Shown here in pieces: positions 26,676 to 36,797 of a stretch of 64,000 nt of DNA. The translations under genes and the position numbers were made by a program. Each line of letters begins with the position of its first letter. Position 1 is the stretch's first letter. Source of the DNA: Flavobacteriaceae bacterium F08102 (lineage in GTDB: Bacteria; Bacteroidota; Bacteroidia; Flavobacteriales; Flavobacteriaceae); NCBI GenBank assembly GCA_023015935.1, contig JALKAY010000004.1:62001-126000 (forward strand). The letters are read 5' to 3'. The notes below the pieces were generated by a model, which saw only the letters and a list, made by a program, of their open reading frames with translations, searched no databases and had not been told where the DNA came from.

Positions 26676-27899
26676 TTAATCTAATAATTCTTTTAGTTTT
26701 TCTTTTAATTTGTCGCCTCTCAAATGAACGGCAATTATTTTCCCCGTAGACGTATCAATTAAAAAATTTGCAGGTACTCCGGTTACCCCATACAAATCTT
26801 TTGGGCCTGTTTGGGTACCCATTCCACTATCTATCCAAGGCATATTTTCTTCTTTTGATGCTTTTTCCCATGCCGCTCTTGAATCGTCAATGGTAAAGGA
26901 AAAAATTTCAAATCCTTTTGAATTGTAAGCTTCATAAGCCTCTTTCATATTAGGGATTTCAGAGCGACAAGGTCCACACCAAGATGCCCAAAATTCTAAC
27001 AATACATATTTATTCTCTTTTCTGGTACAAACCTCTCTCAGCGAAATTGCTTCTCCATCCAATGTTTCAGCATAAAATGAATTCATATCACTTCCTACTC
27101 CAACGCGTGATTTTGCAGCCCTAGCTTTTCCAGCTTCAATTTCTTTAAAAATAATGTCTTTAATTCGCGGGTCTTTCACATTGAGATTTATTAATGCCTT
27201 ATGTGCTTCGCTCATCCAAGGCCCCCCAAATGCAGCACAGTCTAACATCATTAACAAAACATCACTATCCTTTTCAGTTTGTGCAAGATGAAGGTAATGT
27301 GCCAATTCGATATCAATTAATTCATTTGAAATTTTAACCGCTTCCTCTTTTATTTTTTCTTTTTCAGCCTCCGACTTCTTATCATAATCCACATAAACTT
27401 TTCCGTAACGCTCTTGTAGTTCTACATATTTAGGGAACGATTTATACGCATAAATAATTTCGTTAAATTTGGTATCCCCTCCTGTAATGGTGAATACACT
27501 TGGTCTATTCCCTAATTTCAATTTAAAATCTCCAGAAGAAAGAATAAAACTCATTCCTTTGGTAACCCCCATGGTCATACCTTGCTTATTTTTCGCATGA
27601 ATGTAGATATAGACTACTTGAGGTTTATCAATCGTACCAGATAGCTTAAACATTCCGTTCTTTACCGGACCTTCTGCAAATACGATTTCAGAAGAGGATG
27701 CTCCTCCCATCATCATCATACCACCACCTCCTGAAGATGCTTTTGAATAAGCCACAATTTTAACCGTTCCATCTGTATAGTAACTCGTTAAATCACCGGT
27801 AATCGTAAATTTATCCCCATCGTTACCGAGTGTATTGGCCATTGAACCTACCGCCATCAAAGAAAAAAGTACTCCCCATACTATTTTTGTTAATTTCAT
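26676..27899 (-). CDS. TlpA-like thiol-disulfide oxidoreductase with DUF4369 domain
   Basis: 407 residues from the ATG at 27899 (MKLTKIVWGVLFSLMAVG); an earlier in-frame ATG at 27941 would place a charged leader before the signal peptide. The N-terminal DUF4369 domain (FTITGDLTSYYTDGTVKIVA ... KNGMFKLSGTIDKPQVVYIY) includes a Gly/Met-rich insertion (GGGGMMMMGG). A helical linker leads to a thioredoxin domain with the CGPC active site (FWASWCGPCRSEI) and a cis-Pro (GVPANFLID). It acts in the periplasm as a probable disulfide reductase; the partner is unknown. Confidence 0.9.
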   Translation of the reverse strand: MKLTKIVWGVLFSLMAVGSMANTLGNDGDKFTITGDLTSYYTDGTVKIVAYSKASSGGGGMMMMGGASSSEIVFAEGPVKNGMFKLSGTIDKPQVVYIYIHAKNKQGMTMGVTKGMSFILSSGDFKLKLGNRPSVFTITGGDTKFNEIIYAYKSFPKYVELQERYGKVYVDYDKKSEAEKEKIKEEAVKISNELIDIELAHYLHLAQTEKDSDVLLMMLDCAAFGGPWMSEAHKALINLNVKDPRIKDIIFKEIEAGKARAAKSRVGVGSDMNSFYAETLDGEAISLREVCTRKENKYVLLEFWASWCGPCRSEIPNMKEAYEAYNSKGFEIFSFTIDDSRAAWEKASKEENMPWIDSGMGTQTGPKDLYGVTGVPANFLIDTSTGKIIAVHLRGDKLKEKLKELLD

Positions 27900-28259
27900 T
27901 TTTGTTGTTTTAATCTGTTTAATTAAATAATAATCGTTCATTTACAAATATTTTACTGAGAAATTTAAACTGCTTATTTACAAGATTTTAAGGTTATTTA
28001 CCTTAATTAATACGATCAAGTTTATTGCATTGATCTAATCAACACTAAAAAAGAAACTTTTTCGAATTCGTCCATTTTTTATATCGGTTTAACTTCCATA
28101 CACAAAGATACCCGACTGGGTTTGAAAAGAAATGAGGATAATTCCTCATTTATTGTTAAAAATTCATACTAGAACGAAATACAAAACATTCCTTCGGGGC
28201 TAAAAACACTGTCATTACCGTTAAAATAAATCTTACCTTTGCTGTTTTAAACATACCTT
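27900..28259. other. Divergent gap upstream of TlpA-like and RsmB-like genes
   Basis: 360 bp. A -7 element for the plus-strand gene lies at 28234. For the minus-strand gene only a one-mismatch element (AATATTTG, around 27946-27953) is visible. No other structure was seen. Confidence 0.4.
28234..28241 (+). promoter_or_regulatory. -7 promoter element of the RsmB/NOP gene
   Basis: TACCTTTG matches TAnnTTTG exactly and lies 18 nt before the ATG at 28260. Confidence 0.6.
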
Positions 28260-29474
28260 ATGCGTTTACACCGAAACCTAGTTCTTGCCGTTATTGATTC
28301 TCTCAATTATATTTTTAATGATGGGCTCTATGCTGATAAAGTGGTTGAAAAAACCCTAAAACGCGATTCGAGATGGGGATCACGTGATCGAAAATTCCTC
28401 GCCGAAACGGTCTATGACTGTGTTCGATGGAAACGTTTATACAATGAAATTGCTGGAACGAAAGAACATTATTCACAAGAAAACTTATGGAAAATATTTA
28501 CCGTTTGGGCTACCTTACGGGGAATTAAACTTCCGGATTGGAAACAATTTGAAGGCGCCCCCATTCGGCGAATAAAAGGAAAATTTGACGAGTGTCAGAA
28601 AACGAGAGTACTTCGTGAATCAATTCCTGATTGGTTAGATGAATTAGGTGTAAAATCGCTCGGCAATGCTTGGGACAATGAAATTCAACAACTCAATCAA
28701 CAAGCTGATGTAATTTTACGGGTCAATACCTTAAAAACAAACCTATCACAATTACAGCAGCAGTTACATAAAGATGAAATAGAAACAGAACTAATCAAAG
28801 GATATCCCGATGCATTACGGGTAACTGAACGTAAGAATTTATTTCGAACAGAAGCTTTTCAACAAGGTTTTTTTGAAGTTCAAGATGCTTCGTCACAAAA
28901 AGTCGGTCCTTTTTTACAGGTAAAACCTGGTATGCGCGTAGTAGATGCCTGTGCTGGTGCTGGTGGAAAATCGCTTCATTTAGCAGCACTGATGGAAAAT
29001 AAGGGACTTATCATTTCTCTTGATATTTATGAGCGTAAGCTTAAAGAGCTCAAACGGCGAGCCAAACGAAATGGCGCACATAATATTGAAACAAGAACCA
29101 TTGATTCAACCAAAGTGATTAAAAAATTATACGGACAAGCAGATCGCGTATTGATTGATGCTCCGTGTAGTGGACTAGGTGTATTGCGCCGAAACCCTGA
29201 TGCGAAATGGAAATTACAACCCACCTTTATTGAGGAAATCACTAAAGTACAGGCTGAAATTCTAGAAACTTATGCAAAGATGATTAAACCGGATGGTAAA
29301 TTAGTCTATGCTACTTGTTCCATCTTACCACAAGAAAATGAGCAGCAAGTAGAAAAGTTCTTAAAAAATCATCCTGAATTTAGCCTTGAAGAAGAATTGA
29401 AAATTTCTGCTTATAAATCCGGATTTGATGGATTTTATATGGCGCGATTGATAAAAAAGGAGCACCATTCCTAA
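28260..29474 (+). CDS. RsmB/NOP-family class I SAM-dependent RNA m5C methyltransferase
   Basis: 404 residues. An N-terminal NusB-like/RsmB helical part precedes the Rossmann methyltransferase. It has SAM motif I DACAGAGGKSLHLAAL, motif IV LIDAPCSGLGVLRRNPDAKW and motif VI VYATCSILPQENE; the two Cys are the nucleophile and release residues of m5C RNA methyltransferases. The likely substrate is rRNA, but assigning it to 16S C967 as for E. coli RsmB is not justified by sequence alone. Confidence 0.9.
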   Translation: MRLHRNLVLAVIDSLNYIFNDGLYADKVVEKTLKRDSRWGSRDRKFLAETVYDCVRWKRLYNEIAGTKEHYSQENLWKIFTVWATLRGIKLPDWKQFEGAPIRRIKGKFDECQKTRVLRESIPDWLDELGVKSLGNAWDNEIQQLNQQADVILRVNTLKTNLSQLQQQLHKDEIETELIKGYPDALRVTERKNLFRTEAFQQGFFEVQDASSQKVGPFLQVKPGMRVVDACAGAGGKSLHLAALMENKGLIISLDIYERKLKELKRRAKRNGAHNIETRTIDSTKVIKKLYGQADRVLIDAPCSGLGVLRRNPDAKWKLQPTFIEEITKVQAEILETYAKMIKPDGKLVYATCSILPQENEQQVEKFLKNHPEFSLEEELKISAYKSGFDGFYMARLIKKEHHS

Positions 29475-29552
29475 TGAATCATGAAAATAAGCCTTTAGTA
29501 CAATTTTTAGCTTAATTTTTACGTTGTATCCTTACACTTATACAACCATAAA

Positions 29553-30140
29553 ATGAAGCTAAACACTCTTTGCATCATCGCAGTGATGTTCATCACTTAC
29601 ACCGGGTATAGTCAAACCCATGTGATTAAACCCGATAGCCTAAAAATTACCGTAGGCAAATCAATTTTAAACACAACTACTTTTTCCCAACCGTATCGTT
29701 TATTGCGGAAAGACTACCATACCATCAGCGTACACATCACCGTTGAGTCAGGATCTTCATCTATGGACGAGGTAGACTTTAATTTATTTTCTCTAGTAGA
29801 CGATGATAAAAAATTGAGAATTCGTGCCGTAGGAATGTTTAATTTTAAAAAGGAAAAACGTCAATATGAAAAATTAAGTCCGATTAACGAAAACTACAAC
29901 GATTTTCCTAAATTCGCTTTAAAAGGATATACCGATGTTGAAATTCCTACCTATAAAGTAAATATGCTTGGTGTCAAAAAGAAAAATACCACTGCTTCTT
30001 TAAAAAGCTTAGAACGTATGGAAGTAAAATCTAAAAAGCTTAGCTATTTTTTAGATTTTCCTATCACAAAGACCTTTACTTACGGAAAAATATATTATAA
30101 AGATCGAATCGTTGGCTTCACTGCCGTTAAAACAAATTAA
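29553..30140 (+). CDS. Secreted protein of unknown function
   Basis: 195 residues with a signal peptide (LCIIAVMFITYTGYSQ). The mature part is rich in strands (YHTISVHITVES, KLRIRAVGMFNFKKEKRQYEKL) and ends in a basic helix-strand segment. I do not recognise the family. The next gene starts one base after its stop, so the two probably form an operon. Confidence 0.7.
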   Translation: MKLNTLCIIAVMFITYTGYSQTHVIKPDSLKITVGKSILNTTTFSQPYRLLRKDYHTISVHITVESGSSSMDEVDFNLFSLVDDDKKLRIRAVGMFNFKKEKRQYEKLSPINENYNDFPKFALKGYTDVEIPTYKVNMLGVKKKNTTASLKSLERMEVKSKKLSYFLDFPITKTFTYGKIYYKDRIVGFTAVKTN

Positions 30141-30141
30141 A

Positions 30142-30732
30142 ATGGGCAAATTTAGATTCGTTTTGGGTATCCTATTCGCATTTTCAAGTTGTACCAACAA
30201 CCCATTGAACGTTGATATGCGAAATTTAGCCTCAAATTTAAGCGATTCTCCAACTTCAGGGACGTCTAAAAAGACCGTTAAATCAACTAACCAAACAGAC
30301 TGTCTCTATCAAGTAATTAAATATGATCAAACCCATATCAAGCCCAATGAGTCTTTTGAGAATGTGTCTTGGGATGCAGAGACTCATACGAGCTATATTC
30401 AATTAACCAATAAAGATCAAATTACCATCCAACAAGAAGGATGTGAATATTACAGCATTGAATTCAATTGGCGCAAAGCAAAAGACCAACATGATTTAAC
30501 AGACCTTACTCATTGGTTAACCGAAACAAAATGGCTGTACAAAAGTTTGGCAGAACCGTATGCATACAAAGCATTTCTTGAACTCTGCGAAGCTGAAAAC
30601 TATCATTACACCCTGAAAAATAAACATTTATCTCTGAGTTTTACCAACCACGAATTTTCAGAATGGTTTATAGAAATTAATCAAACTGCTTCAGGAGAAA
30701 CCAACCTACGAACAGGATATTATTACAAATAG
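30142..30732 (+). CDS. Lipoprotein of unknown function
   Basis: 196 residues from the ATG at 30142 (MGKFRFVLGILFAFSSC; lipobox FSSC). The frame opens earlier at a TTG inside the upstream gene, but the ATG directly after that gene's stop gives a normal lipoprotein signal. A Ser/Thr-rich linker (SDSPTSGTSKKTVKSTNQTD) precedes the globular part. No family is recognised; it is coupled with the secreted protein before it. Confidence 0.7.
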   Translation: MGKFRFVLGILFAFSSCTNNPLNVDMRNLASNLSDSPTSGTSKKTVKSTNQTDCLYQVIKYDQTHIKPNESFENVSWDAETHTSYIQLTNKDQITIQQEGCEYYSIEFNWRKAKDQHDLTDLTHWLTETKWLYKSLAEPYAYKAFLELCEAENYHYTLKNKHLSLSFTNHEFSEWFIEINQTASGETNLRTGYYYK

Positions 30733-30794
30733 TCAGATTGGTTTTATTATTTTTTTAATAAAAGGTGAATAACTAAGATTATTTCACTGTATAA

Positions 30795-30829
30795 TTTGAT
30801 AAAATCACGCGTAAAATTCCGTAATTTTG
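30795..30829 (+). promoter_or_regulatory. Full promoter of purL
   Basis: TTTG at 30795-30798 (-33 box) and TAATTTTG at 30822-30829 (-7 box) are separated by 23 bp, at the upper end of the Bacteroidota spacing range. They lie 30 nt before the purL ATG. Confidence 0.6.
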
Positions 30830-30859
30830 CATTTTATGAAATTAGTCAAATAACTATCC

Positions 30860-33800
30860 ATGATTCATTTTTTCGGCGATCAAAACACCACTGTTTTTGC
30901 AGTTCAAACACACAGTAATCTGCAAGAGTTCTCTTCAGAGACTTTAAAAAAATTAACCTGGCTTTTTAATGGACCTTATATTGAACGAGCATCTATCGAT
31001 GCTTTTTTTATTGGACCTCGAGCAGCCATGATTTCTCCATGGTCAACTAATGCCGTAGAGATTACGCAAAACATGGGCATTGAAGGTATTATTAGAATTG
31101 AGGAATTTTTCCCCCTAAAGGATGAATCAACCTCTTTCGACCCGATGTTAAGCCAAAAATACACCCGTCTAGATCAACAGATATTCACGACGGAAGTAAA
31201 CATAGAGCCCATCATCAATATTGAAGATATTCAAGCCTACAACTTACAAGAAGGACTTTCATTAAGTGCAGAAGAGGTGACTTATTTAGAGGGCGTTGCT
31301 GCTAAATTAGGGAGACCTTTAACCGATTCTGAAGTTTTTGGATTTTCACAAGTGAACTCTGAGCACTGTCGTCATAAAATATTTAATGGTACCTTCATCA
31401 TTGATGGGGAAGAAAAATCAAGTTCTCTGTTTAAACTCATCAAAAAAACATCCATTGAGAACCCGAATACCATTGTATCAGCCTATAAAGACAATGTAGC
31501 ATTTATTAAAGGGCCTGTCATAGAACAATTTGCCCCTAAAAGTGCCGATAAACCGGACTTCTATGAGGTAAAGCCATTTGAAAGTGTACTTTCTCTTAAA
31601 GCAGAAACACATAATTTCCCAACAACGGTAGAACCTTTTAATGGAGCAGCTACAGGATCAGGGGGAGAAATTAGAGATCGACTAGCTGGAGGAAAAGGTT
31701 CTTTACCACTCGCGGGAACGGCGGTTTATATGACTTCATATTCACGACTTAACCAAGAAAAACCTTGGGAACAAGCCATCCCCGAAAGACCTTGGCTATA
31801 TCAAACTCCCATTGATATTCTTATTAAAGCCTCTAACGGAGCCTCTGATTTTGGGAACAAATTTGGACAGCCATTGATTTGCGGGTCTGTACTGACTTTT
31901 GAACATCGTGAAAACAATGTAACTATTGGGTATGACAAAGTGATTATGCAGGCAGGTGGAATTGGTTATGGAAAATTAGAACAAGCTCAAAAAGAGTCTC
32001 CAGAATCAGGAGATCAAATCGTTATATTAGGTGGAGATAATTATCGCATTGGAATGGGGGGCGCGGCCGTTTCATCAGCCGATACAGGTGAATTTGATTC
32101 AGGTATTGAGCTAAATGCAATCCAACGGTCTAATCCCGAAATGCAAAAACGCGCAGCAAATGCCATTAGAGGAATGGTTGAAAGTGACCACAACCCTATT
32201 GTATCTATCCATGATCACGGTGCGGGTGGACATTTAAATTGTCTATCTGAACTCGTTGAGGATACCGGAGGACATATTGATTTAGATAAATTGCCAATTG
32301 GAGATCCGAGTTTATCTGCCAAAGAAATTATTGGTAATGAATCACAAGAACGGATGGGACTTATCATTGCGAAGGAAAATCTCGCCATGCTTGAAAAAAT
32401 TGCTAAGCGTGAACGATCACCACTCTACACGGTTGGAGAAGTTACAGGAAATCATCAATTTACCTTCGAATCTTCAAAAACTGGTGAAAAACCAATGGAT
32501 TTGGCCATGGAAGACATGTTTGGAAGCTCACCAAAAACGGTACTTACAGACACTACCAAACCAGTAAATTACTGCGATGTCAATTTTGATCCAACAGCAA
32601 TTTACCAAAACCTTGAAAAAGTCTTACAACTCGAAGCCGTGGCCTGTAAAGATTGGCTCACGAATAAAGTTGACCGTTGTGTCGGAGGTAAAGTTGCCAA
32701 ACAACAATGCGTAGGTGAATTACAACTTCCATTAAACAATGTTGGTGTTATGGCATTAGACTATAAAGGAAAAGAAGGAATAGCAACGTCCATTGGGCAT
32801 GCACCTATTAGTGGATTAGTTAATCCTGAAGCCGGAAGTAGAAATAGTATTACAGAAGCCTTAACCAACATTATCTGGGCACCATTAGCCGACGGACTCA
32901 CTGCTGTTTCCCTATCAGCTAACTGGATGTGGCCCTGTAAAAATGAAGGGGAAGATGCCCGATTATACAAGGCGGTAGAGGCGGTATCTGAATTTGCGAT
33001 CGACTTAGGAATCAATGTTCCCACAGGAAAAGATTCCCTGTCTATGAAACAAAAATACCCCAATGAAGAAGTGATTTCTCCAGGTACAGTAATCATCTCT
33101 GCAGCAGGTCATTGTAATGACATAACTAAAGTAATAGAGCCTGTTTTTAAACCCGGTAAGGGATCCGTTTATTACATTAACATATCGCAAGACGACTTCA
33201 AATTAGGGGGAAGTTCCTTTGCTCAAATTCACAATGCCATAGGGTCTGATGTACCTACAGTTAAGTCGGCTGCCTACGTGAAAAAAGTGTTCAATGCAAT
33301 CCAACAAATGATTGTAGACGATCAACTAACCGCAGGCCATGATGTAGCGAGTGGAGGATTAATTACAACCTTATTAGAATTGTGTTTTGCTAGTACATCA
33401 GTTGCCGCTGATCTTGACCTTTCTGCCCTAGGAACACAAGAACTCACCGAAATTTTATTTGCAGAGAATGCGGGTATTGTTTTTCAAGCTACCGATATTA
33501 GCTTACTCGAAAAACTTGAGATTACTCCGTACTATATAGGGGAAGTGATTGAAGGTAACCAACTCTCTCTTCGATATCACCAAGAAACACTGCATTTAGA
33601 TATTCCTCATTTACGCGATAAATGGTATGAAACTTCGCATTTATTCGATCAAAACCAAACGGCAAATGGATTGGCTACCGCGCGATTTGAAAATTACAAA
33701 AACCAACCCCTTCGTTTTCAATTTCCAGCTCACTTTACGGGTAAATTACCGCATTCCCCTGAAAAACGCCCGAAAGCCGCAATTTTAAGAGAAAAAGGCT

Positions 33801-34516
33801 CAAACTCTGAACGAGAAATGGCCAATGCTATGTATTTAGCTGGTTTTGATGTAAAAGATGTCCATATGACCGATTTAATCAGTGGTCGAGAAACCTTAGA
33901 AGACATCCAATTTATTGGTGCTGTTGGAGGATTTTCAAATTCGGATGTTTTAGGATCTGCCAAAGGATGGGCAGGTGCATTCTTATACAACGAAAAAGCC
34001 AATCTCGCACTTAAAAAATTCTTTGAAAGAGAAGACACCTTGTCGGTTGGTATCTGTAATGGCTGTCAATTATTTATGGAGCTAGAACTTATCAACCCTG
34101 ACCATACCGTTCACGGTAAATTAAAACACAATCGCTCTCAAAAACACGAAAGTGCTTTTACTTCAGTGGAAATTCAAGAAAACAATTCAGTCATGTTGTC
34201 AAGCCTAGCTGGAGCAACCTTGGGTGTTTGGGTCTCTCATGGCGAAGGTAGATTTAGCTTACCTCAAGCCGAAGATACCTATCACATTGTAGCCAAGTAT
34301 GGATATGACGCCTACCCTTCTAATCCAAATGGCTCTAGTTATAATACAGCAATGATGTGTGATAAAACAGGGCGGCATTTGGTAATGATGCCTCATATAG
34401 AACGATCAACTTTTCAATGGAACTGGCCCTATTATCCAGCCGACAGAAATGATGAAGTTTCGCCATGGTTAGAAGCCTTTGTGAATGCAAGAAAATGGAT
34501 TGAAGCAAAAAAATAG
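30860..34516 (+). CDS. purL: Phosphoribosylformylglycinamidine synthase (large, single-chain)
   Basis: 1218 residues, the fused PurL type. N-terminal and linker domains contain GFSQVNSEHCRHKIF. Two AIR-synthase-like halves follow (ETHNFPTTVEPFNGAATGSGG; SIHDHGAGGHLNCLSELVE). The C-terminal glutamine amidotransferase has its nucleophile Cys in GICNGCQLF and a downstream His in SHGEGRF. It converts FGAR, ATP and glutamine to FGAM in de novo purine synthesis. It stands alone. Confidence 0.97.
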   Translation: MIHFFGDQNTTVFAVQTHSNLQEFSSETLKKLTWLFNGPYIERASIDAFFIGPRAAMISPWSTNAVEITQNMGIEGIIRIEEFFPLKDESTSFDPMLSQKYTRLDQQIFTTEVNIEPIINIEDIQAYNLQEGLSLSAEEVTYLEGVAAKLGRPLTDSEVFGFSQVNSEHCRHKIFNGTFIIDGEEKSSSLFKLIKKTSIENPNTIVSAYKDNVAFIKGPVIEQFAPKSADKPDFYEVKPFESVLSLKAETHNFPTTVEPFNGAATGSGGEIRDRLAGGKGSLPLAGTAVYMTSYSRLNQEKPWEQAIPERPWLYQTPIDILIKASNGASDFGNKFGQPLICGSVLTFEHRENNVTIGYDKVIMQAGGIGYGKLEQAQKESPESGDQIVILGGDNYRIGMGGAAVSSADTGEFDSGIELNAIQRSNPEMQKRAANAIRGMVESDHNPIVSIHDHGAGGHLNCLSELVEDTGGHIDLDKLPIGDPSLSAKEIIGNESQERMGLIIAKENLAMLEKIAKRERSPLYTVGEVTGNHQFTFESSKTGEKPMDLAMEDMFGSSPKTVLTDTTKPVNYCDVNFDPTAIYQNLEKVLQLEAVACKDWLTNKVDRCVGGKVAKQQCVGELQLPLNNVGVMALDYKGKEGIATSIGHAPISGLVNPEAGSRNSITEALTNIIWAPLADGLTAVSLSANWMWPCKNEGEDARLYKAVEAVSEFAIDLGINVPTGKDSLSMKQKYPNEEVISPGTVIISAAGHCNDITKVIEPVFKPGKGSVYYINISQDDFKLGGSSFAQIHNAIGSDVPTVKSAAYVKKVFNAIQQMIVDDQLTAGHDVASGGLITTLLELCFASTSVAADLDLSALGTQELTEILFAENAGIVFQATDISLLEKLEITPYYIGEVIEGNQLSLRYHQETLHLDIPHLRDKWYETSHLFDQNQTANGLATARFENYKNQPLRFQFPAHFTGKLPHSPEKRPKAAILREKGSNSEREMANAMYLAGFDVKDVHMTDLISGRETLEDIQFIGAVGGFSNSDVLGSAKGWAGAFLYNEKANLALKKFFEREDTLSVGICNGCQLFMELELINPDHTVHGKLKHNRSQKHESAFTSVEIQENNSVMLSSLAGATLGVWVSHGEGRFSLPQAEDTYHIVAKYGYDAYPSNPNGSSYNTAMMCDKTGRHLVMMPHIERSTFQWNWPYYPADRNDEVSPWLEAFVNARKWIEAKK

Positions 34517-34652
34517 TCACCATAGTGACCTATACAGTCTTTTCGATGTAGGGTCATAAGGTTGACTATAATACAATAACACAATAAGCGTGTTATACTG
34601 AGTTGTAAAATAAAAGACACAGGTAAGCCGAGGGATTCATAACCATTGTGCT

Positions 34653-35675
34653 TTAATTTCCTTTCGCTAATAAGGTATTAATTCGCTTAACCAAGCCTGG
34701 ACCTTCGTATATAAACCCAGTATATAATTGGATTAAATCGGCTCCTGCATCTAGTTTATCCTTGGCATCTTGTGCACTGTGAATACCGCCAACACCAATA
34801 ATTGGAAATTTGCGTTTAGCATGGGTTGAAAGAAAACGTATCACCTCTGTAGATCGGACGGTTAGTGGCTTCCCACTTAAACCACCCATTTCGGTACGAT
34901 GCGAACTAGTCAAGTTTTTACGTGAAACGGTTGTATTTGTAGCAATCACACCATCAATCTGCGTAGTTTCTACAATTTCAATTATATCAAGTAACTGTTC
35001 ATCAGTAAGGTCAGGAGCAATTTTTAAAAGGATAGGTTTGCGTTTTGATTTGGTTGCATTTTCTTCCTGTAAGCGATTCAACAAATTTGTCAATGGTTCC
35101 TTCTCTTGAAGATCTCGAAGATTTGGCGTGTTTGGTGAACTTACGTTAATCACAAAATAATCTACCCAATCAAACAATTTATGAAAACAGATTAGGTAAT
35201 CATCTACTGCTTTTTCGTTAGGTGTAATTTTATTTTTCCCAATATTCCCACCAATTAGCACATTGGTTTTACGTTTTTTTAAACGCTCTACAACAACATC
35301 AACACCATCGTTATTAAATCCCATGCGATTAATAATTCCTTGATCTTTTTTGAGTCTAAACAATCGTTTTTTAGGATTACCATCTTGGGGTTTTGGTGTA
35401 ACCGTACCAATTTCAACAAATCCAAATCCCAAATAAGACAATTCATCAAAGAGCATGGCATTTTTGTCAAATCCCGCGGCAAGTCCAACTGGATTTTTAA
35501 AATGGAGTCCAAACAACTCTTTAGATACGCTGGGCTCATCAACAGCATACACTTTGTTAATAATCGTGCGAACAAATGGAATTTTAAACGAAGCCTTTAA
35601 AAAAGAAAACGTAAAATAATGAACGCGTTCAGGATCGAATAAAAAAAGAATTTTACGAATAAAGTATGTATACAT
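34653..35675 (-). CDS. pyrD: Quinone-dependent dihydroorotate dehydrogenase (class 2)
   Basis: 340 residues. An N-terminal membrane-associating helix ([19 protein letters not shown]) marks class 2. FMN-site motifs include [45 protein letters not shown] (catalytic Ser) and IIGVGGI. It oxidises dihydroorotate to orotate at the inner membrane, passing electrons to quinone. It is the last gene of pheT - TPR gene - pyrD, 9 nt behind the TPR gene. Confidence 0.97.
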   Translation of the reverse strand: MYTYFIRKILFLFDPERVHYFTFSFLKASFKIPFVRTIINKVYAVDEPSVSKELFGLHFKNPVGLAAGFDKNAMLFDELSYLGFGFVEIGTVTPKPQDGNPKKRLFRLKKDQGIINRMGFNNDGVDVVVERLKKRKTNVLIGGNIGKNKITPNEKAVDDYLICFHKLFDWVDYFVINVSSPNTPNLRDLQEKEPLTNLLNRLQEENATKSKRKPILLKIAPDLTDEQLLDIIEIVETTQIDGVIATNTTVSRKNLTSSHRTEMGGLSGKPLTVRSTEVIRFLSTHAKRKFPIIGVGGIHSAQDAKDKLDAGADLIQLYTGFIYEGPGLVKRINTLLAKGN

Positions 35676-35684
35676 ATTTGGAGT

Positions 35685-36797
35685 TTATTGCCAGGCTTGA
35701 TATGCCGTAGTTTGTGTAAAATTAGGGTATTGATCTAAAATATACGCTATTAATTGCGATTTTGTATAGCCAAAATGTGTCATCATGATGTTTAGAATTT
35801 GTATGGCTTCCTCATTGTTTTTTAGTTTTACATACACTCCAAACAACGAGTCATAAGCCTCTAAAAAATTAGGGAAATTATCAATAACCGATTGGAAATA
35901 CCCTTTGGCTTTCGCTAAATCCCCTTTTACTTCACAGATATTCCCACGGTAAATATCTAAAAAATAATCACCATTTACAGCTTTATCTACAACTTCAACA
36001 CATGCTAGACACGCATCATACTGTTTATTTTCAAAATAATAATCAATCATTCTCAAAGCTAAACTCGGATCATTGGGAAAAGACGCTTCAAAATCAGCGA
36101 GAACTTCCGTTAAAACAGTTCCTTCTAATTGTTTAGCCACATTAACCTGTAGCAACTTAAACGCTTTTGTTTTTTGGCGTTTTGGAGAAACCTTAAAGGA
36201 GCTTAAATAAGCTTTTTTATACTGTTCTTTTTCGATAAATCGAAGGTATTTTTCATAAGCTTTATTGGCCTTTTTAGCTTCTTTAGTTAACGTAAAGAAA
36301 TCTTGTTGAGCCAAATTTTCCATATAGCGTTCACGATAGGTGTCGCTTAAATTTCTTCCCGTATAAAAAACATACACATCGACTAATTTATACGTTCCGT
36401 CAATATAATGGACGAGATAATCGTGATAATTAACCCCTACATCAGAAAACAACCGAAATAAGAGGTGAAATTTATGATCGGCATCCATATAAAGCCGCAT
36501 ATAACTATACTCTCCCTGGTTGATTAGTGTTTCACCTAAATCAAAAGCTGATGTAAATGCTTTTATGAATGCTGAATTATACTCAAGTACCCATTCATTT
36601 GATGAGGACATCACAAAGCGATCTACAAAAGCCTCTACATCAAACAACTGATTAATGAACGTTTTATCTTCTGCATTAATCGTCTTTTCAATGGCAATCC
36701 CTATCGAATCAATTTTTGTGAAATTATATCCTCCTTGACCAAAACACCACAATGGAAATGAAAAAAATAGAATAATTTTTTTCATTTCTAAGCTCAT
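35685..36797 (-). CDS. Exported TPR-like protein of unknown function
   Basis: 370 residues. Two starts are possible: the ATG at 36797, whose ATGA overlaps the pheT stop, or an ATG four codons later at 36785 giving a clean signal peptide (MKKIILFFSFPLWCFGQ). The N-terminal half is an unassigned alpha/beta domain (YSYMRLYMDADHKFHLLFRL). The C-terminal half has helical repeats like TPR units (AKGYFQSVIDNFPNFLEAYD ... KNNEEAIQILNIMM). It sits between pheT and pyrD in one operon. Confidence 0.75.
   Translation of the reverse strand: MSLEMKKIILFFSFPLWCFGQGGYNFTKIDSIGIAIEKTINAEDKTFINQLFDVEAFVDRFVMSSSNEWVLEYNSAFIKAFTSAFDLGETLINQGEYSYMRLYMDADHKFHLLFRLFSDVGVNYHDYLVHYIDGTYKLVDVYVFYTGRNLSDTYRERYMENLAQQDFFTLTKEAKKANKAYEKYLRFIEKEQYKKAYLSSFKVSPKRQKTKAFKLLQVNVAKQLEGTVLTEVLADFEASFPNDPSLALRMIDYYFENKQYDACLACVEVVDKAVNGDYFLDIYRGNICEVKGDLAKAKGYFQSVIDNFPNFLEAYDSLFGVYVKLKNNEEAIQILNIMMTHFGYTKSQLIAYILDQYPNFTQTTAYQAWQ

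Noticed and set aside
32298-32567. 89-codon frame inside purL
   Set aside because: Out-of-frame shadow of a conserved gene.
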